DNA from: Loripinus fragilis
Taxonomy: Eukaryota; Mollusca; Bivalvia; Lucinida; Lucinidae
Length of the DNA: 64,000 nt
Direction of reading: 5' to 3'
Assembly: GCA_964019695.1 (NCBI GenBank)
Contig: OZ026520.1
Span: 25,124,130-25,188,129, forward strand
The notes beneath the pieces were generated by a model. That model was not told where the DNA came from, did no database searches, and saw nothing but the letters and a program-made list of their open reading frames with translations. Below, in pieces: positions 1 to 12,900 of this stretch (position 1 is the stretch's first letter; each line of letters starts with the position of its first letter). The translations under genes were made by a program, and so were the position numbers.

Positions 1-342
1 TAAAGTCCAAAATCAGGAGCATTTTAATGATTATTTTTGTTGTTGTTTTTTCTATCTGATTTGTTAAGAAATATTTTGAAGTGCAACTGTAGTTGATATT
101 CAACCTTGATGACAATGTATTTACCTTGTGCAATATTATGCAGTATTGTATTACAACCATTCATCCATGCGTAAAGTACACCTAGTCAATGGTCATGTAA
201 TTTAAATGTATTGGATAGATACAGTATATTGATCTTCAGAGAAGTTTTGGAAATATTAACCTGTAACCGCTTAATATATACAATGGACCATCCTGTAGCT
301 TTATGGAAAATTTCATTGGCCTGAAAAGTGTTGATGAATTCA
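1..342. other. intron sequence upstream of the exon-a array
   Basis: AT-rich sequence without a recognisable exon or repeat family. No reelin-like reading frame was seen here, so the preceding exon lies outside the window. Confidence 0.5.
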
Positions 343-800
343 TTAAAACATGAGCATTGGTGCAAGATAACTAAGATCCCCTCTAAATATTTTATTACAG
401 TCCAGTGAGATTTCGATGGTGGCAAGCAGGTGGCTATCCCTTTAACTTTGCTCTGAATGATGTATATATTGGTCCTCACTAAAACATGAGCACTGGTGTA
501 AGATAACTAAGATCCCACATATATATATATTATTTCAGTCCAGTGAGATTTCGATGGACGCAAGCAGGTGGCTATCCATTTTACTTTGCCCTGAATGATG
601 TATATATTGGTCCTCACTAAAACATGAGCACTGGTGTAACATAACGATTCTCTATATATTTTATTACAGTCCAGTGAGATTCCGATGGTGGCAAGCAGGT
701 GGCTATCCATTTAACTTTGCCCTGAATGATGTATATATTGGTCCTCACTAAAACATGAGCACTGGTGTAACATAACGATCCTCTATATATTTTATTACAG
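343..800 (+). repeat. three upstream tandem copies of the acceptor side of reelin exon a
   Basis: Exon-like starts at 401, 539 and 670 precede the real one at 801, with spacings of 138, 131 and 131 bp. Each unit has an intron end (AAAACATGAGCACTGGTGTA...TTATTACAG) and about 76 bases of exon encoding [12 protein letters not shown]...VYIGP. Each partial copy then returns to intron sequence, and the frame reads GGT CCT CAC TAA, a stop. The intron part of the unit resembles the terminus of a transposon family seen elsewhere in the window (ends ACATGAGCACTCATGTAAG, for example at 50002-50020). Copies differ by several substitutions; the copy at 539 has TGGACG in place of TGGTGG. Confidence 0.9.
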
Positions 801-949
801 TCCAGTGAGATTCCGATGGTGGCAAGCAGGTGGCTATCCATTTAACTTTGCCCTGAATGATGTATATATTGGTCCTCCTTGTGATGATAACTGCCACAGA
901 TATGGGACCTGCAAGAAAGGGACATGTGTTTGTGATCAACATTCAGAAG
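801..949 (+). CDS. RELN: reelin exon a: end of sub-repeat 3A and most of EGF-like 3
   Basis: The acceptor is TTTATTACAG and the donor AAG|GTATTG. The exon begins with one base of a split codon and ends one base into the next. It reads [11 protein letters not shown], then a shortened ALNDVYIG strand (the W-A-x-D-N motif of the family appears as F-A-L-N-D), then five EGF cysteines ([20 protein letters not shown]). The sixth cysteine comes from the next exon. The first 76 bases of this exon, with about 55 bases of intron, are repeated three times just upstream. Only this copy continues into the EGF coding sequence, so it is the functional exon. Confidence 0.9.
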
Positions 950-3900
950 GTATTGCCCAAAATATTCAGACACATTCCCTAAATATTCAGACACATTTGA
1001 TTTCTCTAATGGACCCTTAATAATAGGGAGCAGGATGATTGAAAGGTGGCAGCAAAATGAAAGGCCATACAGACCTTGAGTATATATAACTGTCCCTTAT
1101 TGAAGTCTGAGCAAGGCCTGTGCTGTTCAACTCAACCCAACTGTCTGAATATAGAGGGTAGGTGCAGTAATGCTTTGATTGTATGCTTATATACTGTTTC
1201 TTTAACCTTTCTTACCCTTTAACACATATCATATCACAGCCAGGAGGGCGCCAATTAGCATATTCTACCTAAAATGTTTGTGTACTCAGTGCACCTGTTA
1301 GGTTAAATATGGTAATTTTATTTTCATAAATCATCACAAAACTCATCAACAAAGAAACTTGTCAAGCTATAAGAATTTTTTAGAAAATTAAAAACTAGAC
1401 CACTGAATATTGCCTTTGCGGCTGTGTAAACTGTTACAAAACTGCTTTTGAAAATGCATGAAAGTTGCATGAAAGGGGTGAGCAAGAGATACAATCAACC
1501 ATAAAAATTCCTTTACTATAGTTTGTAGGCTGTGCAGAGGGATGGCCCTCCCTGACCCTTTGTATGTCAGATGACGGGAAGAATAAAGTTTAAAAAGTAA
1601 CACTCATCTAGATGCTTGGGTACAGCAAGGCACACATTAGAAGGAGCACTACGTCAAGCCAGCACCAGTTCAGATGTGGTCTGAATTTGGTGCAAATTAA
1701 TGTGCACCTTGTAACATTCAAATTGATTTGCAACAGAACAAACAATTTGAGTTACATGTACATCCGGAGGTAAATAGAGAAGCAGTGTTTTAATAATAAT
1801 CCATACAGATTACGGTAATGGGTGATGAGTGTCTGCGGAAATTGGAGTGCAGATATGCTACTGAAAACTTACTCGACAGACCAGTTTTTGGTCTGGGCAC
1901 CGCCTTTTGCTATTTGCATTTGTTAGTGATGAGCGGGGCCTTTGTTGTTCTGTTTGAAGGCTCAGATATGATTGAGTATCAGCTGATCGTACGGTATTAC
2001 CTTTGGTATTTATTAGATATTCGGTGATTGTTGTGAACTGTTTTAATGCATCCGTTTTAAAACATGTGCATTTTGTAAATAAAGTTTTGATGTATATAGT
2101 TTTGTTATAGAGGGCCACTTGGTAGAATGGTTATTTCAGCTAAAAGTGTACACCTTCAATTATTGTATAAATAAATAAATAGTTAATATATCTTTCATAG
2201 CATATTTCGTTTAAGCTGTAAATTGTAAGTCTGAAGATCCTACTCCCTATGGAATGTTAGACAGATTTGAGCAGCTACATAGACCGTCAGACTTCTGGAT
2301 TAGGACATTGGGTGGCCATCTTGGTTTGTCATGTGGCAAGGTAGATTCTGGGAATGCTCTGATATTTGATGGTGATGGTACAAGAGAAGCAGTCACAGTT
2401 CCACTGAATACAGCAAATGTTAGGTACTTTGGTTTTACTTTTTGCATGCTTGTGTTGTCATTTGCACACTTTTTTCAGAATTAACCATTTCAAAAAATTC
2501 TTTCAGGAACGCTACATAATCAGAGTCTCAAACTGTTCTGTAGTCCTGATCTGGGTCCAACATTTTGCAAAAGTTATCAGATGACAAAAGTCTTCACTAG
2601 CACGGAAAGAGTATAAAATGGACCTTTTGAAGACACTCAATGTTATAGTGCTTCTAATAGCTAGATTATTAGCAAATGAATTTCTTGACAAATGGGAGTA
2701 AATTAACGAAGAGGTGGTGCGAAATATGGAGATATGTTCTTCTTTGTAAAAATAAAGTTTAACATTTTAAGCTGGGACAGCTTTGAACCCATAATAGAGA
2801 GCAGCCTGATCTGGATCCATATTGTTTGCAATATAGTCTACCTAAGAACGAAAGCAGATGACATTGCAGACAACATAAATGGTGACTGGTGGGAAAATGG
2901 TTAATCTTCAGTCTACTAAGAGCTTAGCTAAGAAATGCAAGGCAAAACAATCCATAAAGGTATGACAGTACTACTGGTATATTGCACCTCAAATGGAACA
3001 CAGTTTTTCGTTTTTATAATTTTACATGAAGGTTTCTTCACCCTGAAAATTTGCATGCACATAGATATAGCGAAACCCTAACAAGATTTTAATATTGGCG
3101 GAGAATGATATCAATCTCACTGCTCTGATATCTTGTAAAAATAAATAACTCAAGGCCGTTGTCGCCGGTCCGGCAGGACGGCGAGCGCCGGACCACTTTT
3201 TGGACCGAGTATGCTTTCCGCCGTGTCCCTTTTTCTCGTTTTGGCTCATTTTACTTTTTACTCTGATTTTATTCAATCTGCCAAAATTTATTGACGCAAT
3301 TATCAATCACGCAAGGTGTGAAAGCATAGGAAAATTATAATGACACCTGATTAATTTCATTATCTGATGGTCTTGGACGTTATCATTCTTATGGACCGTG
3401 TCGAGAGAAAACCTGACGTAGCTGCATGCGAACATCAAAGGCACAGACCAGCCTACAAATCCGCGCAGTCTGATCAGCGCCTTTATTGTTCGCTCTCAGG
3501 AAAGTATAATTGATAATCTTGCTACACGCATTATATTTTAGCTTATTTCTGAACTAATCTCTGCAACTAAGTAGGTTGGTTTGAGCCTTGCATGGTCTGA
3601 AACCCTGAAGACAGGTCTTCTCGTTGAGGTCCAGATAATTTCTGTGATCCAGTTTCATTCCCTCGAATTGACACATTGTTTTTTTTTCTTCTTATAATTA
3701 ACGTGTTGAGCGACAAAGTATGATTCAAACGTTTTGACTTTACATATATATGAGCATCGTGAGCCTGTGTAATTACAATGCATTCCATTACGGATATACG
3801 AGTCCCGCCTGTTGTTCCAATTCAGCCCAAGACTTTTCGGTTCCCCCAAGGTCCACTCGACTTTAAGAATCCTGAGCAAAGAAGTGTTTAGCCGTGGTGG

Positions 3901-6900
3901 TTCGACAGTTGTTACGATGAAGCGAAAGATCTCATGTTATGCCTACCGAAGCCCAAACCTAGATGAAGCCTGCATTCTTAACGTGTGTTCTAATTGAAAA
4001 GACGCTAGAATAAGTGTATACATATCTTTTCGAAACATGACTCTTTGAAGTACCACCAAGGATCAGTGCTAAAAGTACTTTGCTAAAGCCTGCGGGGACA
4101 TAATGAAATATAGTCATAGAAACATGCTGAAGAAAAAAGTAAAAAAAAAAACAACAACATGTGACTGTCTGAAAACAATTTTGTCCAGCAATCGGTTTCT
4201 CACGCGACAAGAAATATCTTTGTGACCACAACGACTGAAATATGTCCCAAACACATAAAACCCCCCATTAAAAACGCACGTAGAAGCGCTCAAAATTCAA
4301 AAATTTTCTCAGGGGAGGCCCCAAACCCCCCTAACCAGAGGGGGGAATAATCCCCCTCTCGTGCTCTCCCCCCTCTCGTGCCTTCAGCACTCGATGGTTT
4401 CCTCCGCCGGACCACTTTTAAATATGCGGCGACGGCCCTGTAACTTAGTTTTTGTTGGAATGAAAATACCCATTTAGTACACATTTTTGTACTGTCAGTG
4501 TGATACACCTGGGATAGATATCGCAGTATTTGCTCAGCTATAAAATGTCCATTAGATATTACAGCAGACGAATATTTTGTAACATCAAATGACCAGTGGG
4601 GTTTATGATGCAACCCAAGCTGCTTATATAGTTATACGGATAATAGGTTTTTAACGCGTTTCATGCCTACCAAGTACCATCATTTTGCCTGCTTCCGTCT
4701 GTCTACCTAACTCTATGTTTTGTTCATGTGTCTGTATGTGCAAGCGTACAACTAGAAATGCACAGGCCTTAGAATAAGAATAAGTTCACAGATGTACGGG
4801 CACTTACATGTACTACATTTAATTTTATATTTAACTTTTACTGCTTCTTTATCTGATAGAAAAATATGCCTGTTTTCATATGGGAGTGGTGAGATCAATA
4901 AGTAGACCCATTCATTGAATAGCTAGGCAAATGGGCGCTTCCAACTAAGAGGGCATTTTGGGCAGTAAACATCCATAGATGTAGCCTTTCGTTTGGGTCA
5001 CCATCTTTGTGACATGGTTAGATAACTGAAATATTGTTGACTATACTGATAAACAGCAACGCAAGCCAATATGCAGCTACATTTAAAACCCACTGATGCA
5101 TTGTAAATTGTCTTATATTAGTATATACATGGTTTTGTATTCAACTGATAGTCATTGATCCATATCGCTCAAGGTACAAGTAGGGAATGTTATTTGGCAT
5201 AAAACATTAAGAACGTTAAAATTCCATCCTATCCCAGCATTTATGAAAACTTATACAAACTTAAAAAAAATATTCTTCGAATTAAATTTAAAATTCCCAT
5301 TTTAGATTTAATGTTATTGCCAAAAAACAGTGTTCCATTTGAAGGTATATAGGCCAGTAAATGCAAAGGGTTAATTCTTTGCCTTCTGTGTAATTTTGCA
5401 ATGCTTTTTGTTATCTGCTGATTTTTTTTCAAAATCAACTGTTTCAAAAAATTCTTTCTGGAATACGTTCAGAGTGTCAAACAGTTTGGATCCAAATCAG
5501 GCCTGGCATAGTGTCTGGCCTTATTTGTGCCCAAACTGTTTGCAAAGGTTATCAACAGACAACACTAGTAGGCAAAAGGCTTTAAATAAGTTTATATTTT
5601 GACAATTTCAGGATGCTAGAGTTTGTTGTAAAGATAGGTAGCAGAGATATCCGCCATCAGTGTACCCAGGCTGAGTCCAGGAATGAAGGAATCATTGTAG
5701 ATTTCTCCACAGATAACGAAATAACCTGGCAGCCATTGAAACTGGTGGAGCCACTCTTGTACAATGGAACTTTAGAGAGGTTGGTGTTGATGTTACCACC
5801 AGAGGCAAAGACTGAGAGGACAATATTCCGCTGGTGGCAACCCCTAGGAGATGGTGGTATGTTCTTAACACTTACCTATCTGAATATTCTTATGTACTAC
5901 ACTCCTCCCCAGTTTTTACCTTGTTAACCTGCACCACTCCAGCTGTGAACATATATTTTCAATAAGAGTGGAAAACAGTGTGGATCCTGATCAGATGGCT
6001 TCATCAGAAGCCAGCTGATCTGTATCTACAGTGTTTTAAACAACAAAGAATAAATCTGTGTTCAGCACAACTAGGGCTAACTCTTACCATGCTGAACCCA
6101 GATATATACTTTTTTAAATACTGTAGACCCAGGCCAGCTGGCTTCTGAGAAACCAGCTGATCAGGATCCACATTGTTTTTACTCTGTATGTTACTATTGT
6201 AAATACTTGCTTATAGTTGGCAATCCAAATCGAAAAAAGATGCATATTTTTGGTTTTGTTGGCATTTTTGAGTACATTTGTTAGACTACTTTTAACTTAA
6301 TATTTAGCATGTATACAAAGCCTTAGGGGTGGATGCCAAGTCTGAATTTGCATATGAAGGCCAGAAATTAGGTCAAAGGTCATTGAGTGCAAAAATGAGA
6401 AAATATGTACTACTGTTAAACAACTTTATCTTTTTATATGCAAACATATTTCATTTCAAGCCAAATTTTGTATGCTTATAGTTATAAGTCTGAAAAACAT
6501 TGAGAAAATGTTTTATATAACAAAATGTTCATATGTCAACTTTAAAATGGGGTCAAAGGTCATCAAGTGCAATAATCCGAGCATTTTACAAACTGTGTTC
6601 CTTTTTTTCTCTGGTCCAACAACAAAACTTTTTAAACTCTGAAAAGAGTAGAAATCTTTCAGAAGGCTTTAATTAACATGTTTATCATTAAAGAAACCCC
6701 TTTGGAAGCATCCTTTTATGGATTTTACGAACATTGTAAGTTTTGTGTAATTCTGACGAAAATACTCCCTCAATTGGGCTAAACTGAGATATATGGGCTA
6801 CTTTGAGAGTTTGCTGCACCTCCCAGAAAGTAAAAGTATTTTCAGTTTGGGACAGGTTTTGGGGCCTTAGAAACCCATTATTTAATAACTTTTCTGTGGT

Positions 6901-9900
6901 CATTTTTCTATAAATCACCTGTAATCAACATTACCCTACTGACATTGAAAATAACAGTACACACATTACAAGGCTAATGTTGATTTATTTTAATAGTATT
7001 AGTGAAACAGTTTAAGCATTAAATGTTTAAACTAGACATAAAAATCAATTGCATACATCTGTGATATGTATTTCTGCTCGTCAGCGATACTTATGTTATA
7101 TTTAATACTAAATTGCATATGATGACTTTACAAATTACATGTATTAGAATAAACCATGATACCTGACCTGAAATATACATGGTGTTGATCTATATTCTAA
7201 TTGAAAATGTTCATTTTCATATATTTGAAGTTTTTTATAACTTTTAACTTGCAATGAAGTGAAATCAAGTAAATATTTATATGCTAATTAGTATGTAATT
7301 TGTACTGGCTCCAGCATGTAACGCATAGCTGCTTACATAGTCATGTTTCTATTTACATTGCATTGGTATTGGCAAAATATCTTTCATAATGAAATCAAAA
7401 TATAACTATATTAACAATAATGGATCTGAAATTGCTGCACATATATTAATGAGGTAACGTAGGTAACAAAAGGTGCCTTTCATAAATGGATAAAAGTAGT
7501 AAATTGTTGTTATGCTTATATAAAATTTGGGTCTGCTCTCCACAATTTGCTTACATATACTACACAAATTTTATTCCTTATAAGACTTAATTTAAAAGAG
7601 TGCCATGGGTTGGTCTGCAATATGTGAATGTGGCATTTCCTGGTCTTACTCAATTACTTTTTGCAATTTGCTTGTTTCTTTTACATTCATATTGCGGTTT
7701 TCATATTTCTACCAATGGTACAAAACCATATACCTGCAATCTACATCATGATTTAAATATTGATTTAATATCAATAATTAACTTAAAATAGCATAGCAAT
7801 ATTTCATACATCTAGTGGCAAGGCAGGAATTAAGGCAGGGGTAGTGCTGAGTGTCCTCTAGAGCAGGTATAGGTTTTTGAAGATTGCAAATATAACATCA
7901 ACCAAAGCTTTTGTAGTACTGAACCAGCATGGTTTAGGTCCAAATATAGGATGTTACATAGATCTAGTATTAAAGATGTTCCTAGTATGCTGAATTATTT
8001 TAATTTTCAATTTTCACTGTTGACAATTACAATATGAAATTAAGTTATCATCTGTCCCCATTAAATTCTTCTATGTTTTGTTGAACTAGATTTCGTATCA
8101 TATTGTAATGGTGATTATCTTATTATATTCTGCAGCAATTCTGATAGAAACTATTCTGCTTGTTAATTATCTTAGACTAAAGTTGGTTGAGGTAAGATTA
8201 CCTGAGCCATGTAGCAGCCTTGTAAAACATCTGAACATATTTCTTGGTAACATTAACAACAAATCATTTGAACGTTAGTGATACTTTATTTTAAAGATCA
8301 GTTGACTGTTTTATTCTGAAGCATAAAACAAAACACATGGCTCCCAAAATTCACTAGTATGTTTTGCATCTCTGAAACTCACAGATTAAACTGAATTTTG
8401 AAAAAGTAGTGTCACACGCAGCTGATTTCATTGCTTTTCTTATTCACAAGGTAGTTTGTTTTTAGTTTTGTTTATGCAATATTTGATTTTGTTGAGCTAT
8501 TTGTAACCCTAGTACATGTTTTATATATGTCCTATGAAAAGTGAGTTATGGTCTGTTTGTTGGTTTTAAAAAGTTTACTAAATAAGGCTTATTGTGATAG
8601 CCTTAAATATTTGCAAATTTACCATCAAAATGTGAACAACACTGCTGACAACAGCCTGCAGTAAGCATTTTAAGCATACACTTGCTCACTCTTGTACCTA
8701 TATCCTTGTAGATATTTGTGAAGACTAACACTGTTTGAGGACTGTCTCGTATATAATGAAAGGAAAGTAGTTCAGTTTTATTTCAAGAGTAATGCCAAAT
8801 TAAAACTATAAATTTCGAGTATGTTCCTAGTTACAAGTGCCATCTAATCTGATATATTGCACTTGAATCTACGAGCAGTAGACGTATACATTAATGTAAG
8901 TCACCTACCCTATATGTAATCAATCCCTTTCTTAGCAAATTGTCATGATTAACAGATAGATTCTACACTAGAACAGGCGAGTTAACTACCTTAGGATCTT
9001 AGATACATCAAGCAAATCGGAGATGTTAAACCAATTGATTATGCTAGTAAAGGTACATATTAGATAAGCATTTCAGGACACATTTAATACTCTAAATACT
9101 AAGAAATGACCCCAAACTGATGGAAAGCTATGAACACAATCAAATCATCAGGTGCTGTGTTCCCAAGAAGTCACCAGACATCTGTTTTGGGGAAATTTAA
9201 TTTGAAATAAAACTTGCATTGGCATTTTACAGTTAAAAAGAATAACAAAAAGAAACACATGCCAATAACCTCATAGCATTTGATCTCTATCATCATTGAA
9301 AAAAATAATAAGCAAAATATGTTTAATACTGATACTTAGAATTGAATTTATCGACACTGAAACAATTACAATGTATAAAAAAGTTGCGCTGTGAAAGACA
9401 TAGATATATATTTTATGGTATCTTAAAATTAGAGGTTTACCTTTAATATCATATCTATACTGTTTCTATATATGGACGAATACATTTACACAAGCAGCCT
9501 AATTTCAAAGAAACGCTGCTTTTGAATCAACACCACTTCATTAATATGTGCAAGTGAAAGGACACCCCTACAAATAAATGTTAAAAGTTATATGGAGGAT
9601 TACCCTTAATGTCCGGGCTATTTCCATGATATACCCCACAAAAGTTAACAATGTTTTCACTGGATGGTCATTATTAGAAATGTACCTGTATATTCAGTTT
9701 ATGTTATGTATGTTACTATCTGCTAACAGACCGATGTGAAGACCAATGTGAGGATATATTCCTTCCAGTATATGGTATTTACCATGTTCTATTATAGTTT
9801 CAACAGGCCCGATTTTTTATGAAAGGAGGCTTGGTCGTTGTGTTTTCATGAAGCTATGCTTAGTATATACAATTAGCAGGTAATGGCCTTGTAAAAAGTG

Positions 9901-12900
9901 TTTTACAATTACTCATAGATGAGACTAAACACAACAAATGTGTGAAATAAGAAAAGAAATATATTTTAGTCCTATAAGCATGAGATCATGGCCAAGTCCT
10001 TCATGAAAGCTGTAGCTAGGAACATATACCTTTGAGAAATGACTCAATTTCAGATGGTAAAATGTAACGTAAGTAACGACTAAAACACATCTTATGTTTA
10101 AATGGATAGTTAATTGCATTAAATGACGTATTCATACAAAGCATTAAGCAAGAGAAATTATTTCTTTAAAATGAAATGGTTATTCTTAGTCGTATTGCAT
10201 TTTAATTGATTTTATACAGTAACGTACTTTACATGCCTATTATGAATATTTGACCACAGGAAACTTAGTAAATCATTGCTTTCCAAATATGATAGGCACA
10301 CACCTAGCAGGATAGCAATAAAAAATTCTTCCATTAGGGTAGAAGGGAACTTAAAAAGTGAATTTTGCCCCTATATAAATAAAATATTGCTACAATTTTC
10401 AACGCTTTTGCACTTAAATGACCTTTGATCCAAACACATATCATGCCTTGATGATGCTGTTTGTTTGTATAGCATGGTGGTATTATCCAAAAGAGATTTT
10501 GCATTACTTTTAATCATAATTTTGGATAGCTAATTGATTAAAATGCTAAAATCTAACGTATATACAAGAATTTGCACTCAGCTGACCTTTGACCCAATTC
10601 TGGGACTTTGGGGCATTTCCAGACTTGGCATCCACCCATATCCTTCATAAAACACATCAAGATACACTTTGAGCATGGATGCCAAAATGTACTCAAAAAT
10701 GCCAACAGAATTTTTTTTTCAGGCTTTGGATGGCCAACTATAATTACTGGAGTTCAATTGTTAACTTGATAAACAATTGGGAAGGAGTATAGAACATAAG
10801 AAATGCTGTATGGGAAAGGTTTTCGCAATTGTAAGCTGGCCCTAATTGTAAGCTGGCCCAAAGGTTATGAAAGTTTTTTCATGCTTAACTCAACTGAGCA
10901 TGCAATTTCAACTGCCCATAAACACTAAAATACCCACAAATAAAGTAGTTTCTTGCTTTAGGTCTCTGAGATGTTGTATTTATCATGCTAATAAATGTTA
11001 AAATGCCAACAACTGTTGGCATTTCAACATTTATGAGCTGGATAAATTTCATGCTCAGCTGAATTGAGTATGAAGAAAGTTTTATAACCTCGGGGCCTGG
11101 TTAGAATAGTGGATCCTTAATACATTAGCCTTTTTATAATAATCAAATTTACAGTTTAGTTTTGGGTGGTCCATGGTATATACTGAAGGGGTCACACATT
11201 ATACTACATTATTATTAAGAAGCTAAATTACATTATTGTTCTGTCCTGAAGATTGTTTTGTGTTACCAAACGGTGAAGATTGACAAATTGGCCTATTCTG
11301 CTACATTTTATTTGTTTGTTAATACTATTTTCAGGCATGAAGAAGGCTGAGTGGGGTCTAGACAGTGTGGTTGTTGCTCTAAATGATACTAATCTAGATG
11401 ATTTTACAGGCATAATAGTCCAAGAGTTATGTTCTTTTTACTTTTTCAGGCATGAAGAAGGCTAAGTGGGGTCTAGTGCTCTAAATGATACTACTGTGCG
11501 TACAGGAATTCAGTGAACAACGCTTTTTTGCGTTTACTTCGTTATGTGCGGACTGATCGCACAGTGACTATCAAAATTTAATGCATCTATACACCGCCTA
11601 ATTGGTGATATTTTTTTCGTTACAAAATGTATTGTCAAATCGGCTGTGATAAGATGGAATTTGTTCTCATTTGAGCACCTGCATTTTTTAATTTACCCTA
11701 AATGTACCTTTGTACGGACCACTGCCTTTAGTTCACTATCGATGAATAATTATACAGTTTTATAAGACAAAGTAACGTGTCTTATCATATCAAAATAGTT
11801 ACATGAAATGCGATTTATGGCAATAGTTTGGGCTCACAGAATTTTGGCATGCATGAAAATATTGAGGCCTTAATCCCAGTGGGTACCCGTCCACTTGTTC
11901 CTATAAAATGAATCTCTGTGTTCCCCTGTTCTTCAATTTAAAATCTTGAATTTCTGTGTTCCCTTCTTATCTGATCATCAGATTTTAAACATTTTCCAAC
12001 TTGTTTTATGAAATAAATTGAACTTTCTATTTGTTTATTCCAAATACTGATTTGTTGACACCAGACAATTAATGCAAAATATGCATGCCAAAACGTAATT
12101 CTGGGCAATTATAAATGATTAGAGAAAATAATCACAGGTTTCACCCGTTAGGTGTGATTCAAGTGAAAAAGGACTCATCCAATAAAAAATAATGCTGAGG
12201 TCGGAAGGAGAAACTAGTGATGGGGTGGGAATGTGCTTGGAAATAGGTTGGACAATATATCAGCGGATGTCATATTTGAGCCGTGACATGTGATTTCCAA
12301 CAATGTGACATTTTGACATGTGTAGACTCGGACGAGCCTCTGCAGCCTCCTTTTAAGCTTAGAAACTCCAAATGGTGCTCAATCAGTAGCTTAACAATCA
12401 TAGAATACTCAAGCGACTATCAAAGGCTCTGATCAGACTGCGCGTATGTGCAGGTTGATCTGAGGCTTTGCAGGTCGCACATACCTTATTGTTGGAAATC
12501 TAATGCACTGGCTCATTTTGTGTTTGGGGTCAATATAGTTTTGGGGGTGGCTGAGAACTAAATTTTCATGCGAAGTGCATTATAGACTATAAATAATGCA
12601 CCGGTCATTTGTAACCACTGCTTCACCCCAGCCCCTGAGCAGGACGGGGATATCCATTGCCTGGTAAATGTGTTGTGGAGGAAATGTAGGGGTTTTATAG
12701 ACCTAGACAAACATGACAGTGCAGTATAATAACAGACTGCGGGGGAGAACTGTCATGGTTTTGCCAGCTAGCTGTCCCCACAGTGTGATGGTTACTATGG
12801 GGAACTAAAGACACAAAGTCACTGTCCTCTACATTCCTCTGGGCTGGTGCGTGGTCACAAATGACTAGTGCATAAAGGCGAAAAAAATAGCGCACCAGCC

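Noticed and set aside
401..746. Partial copies of exon a as additional coding exons
   Set aside because: Each lacks a donor at the exon end and reads into CAC TAA after about 26 codons. Only the copy at 801 continues into the EGF domain.
2230..2237. Alternative acceptors for exon b at 2230 or 2237
   Set aside because: 2230 is out of phase with the preceding exon. 2237 is in phase but removes the sixth EGF cysteine, which the start at 2216 supplies.
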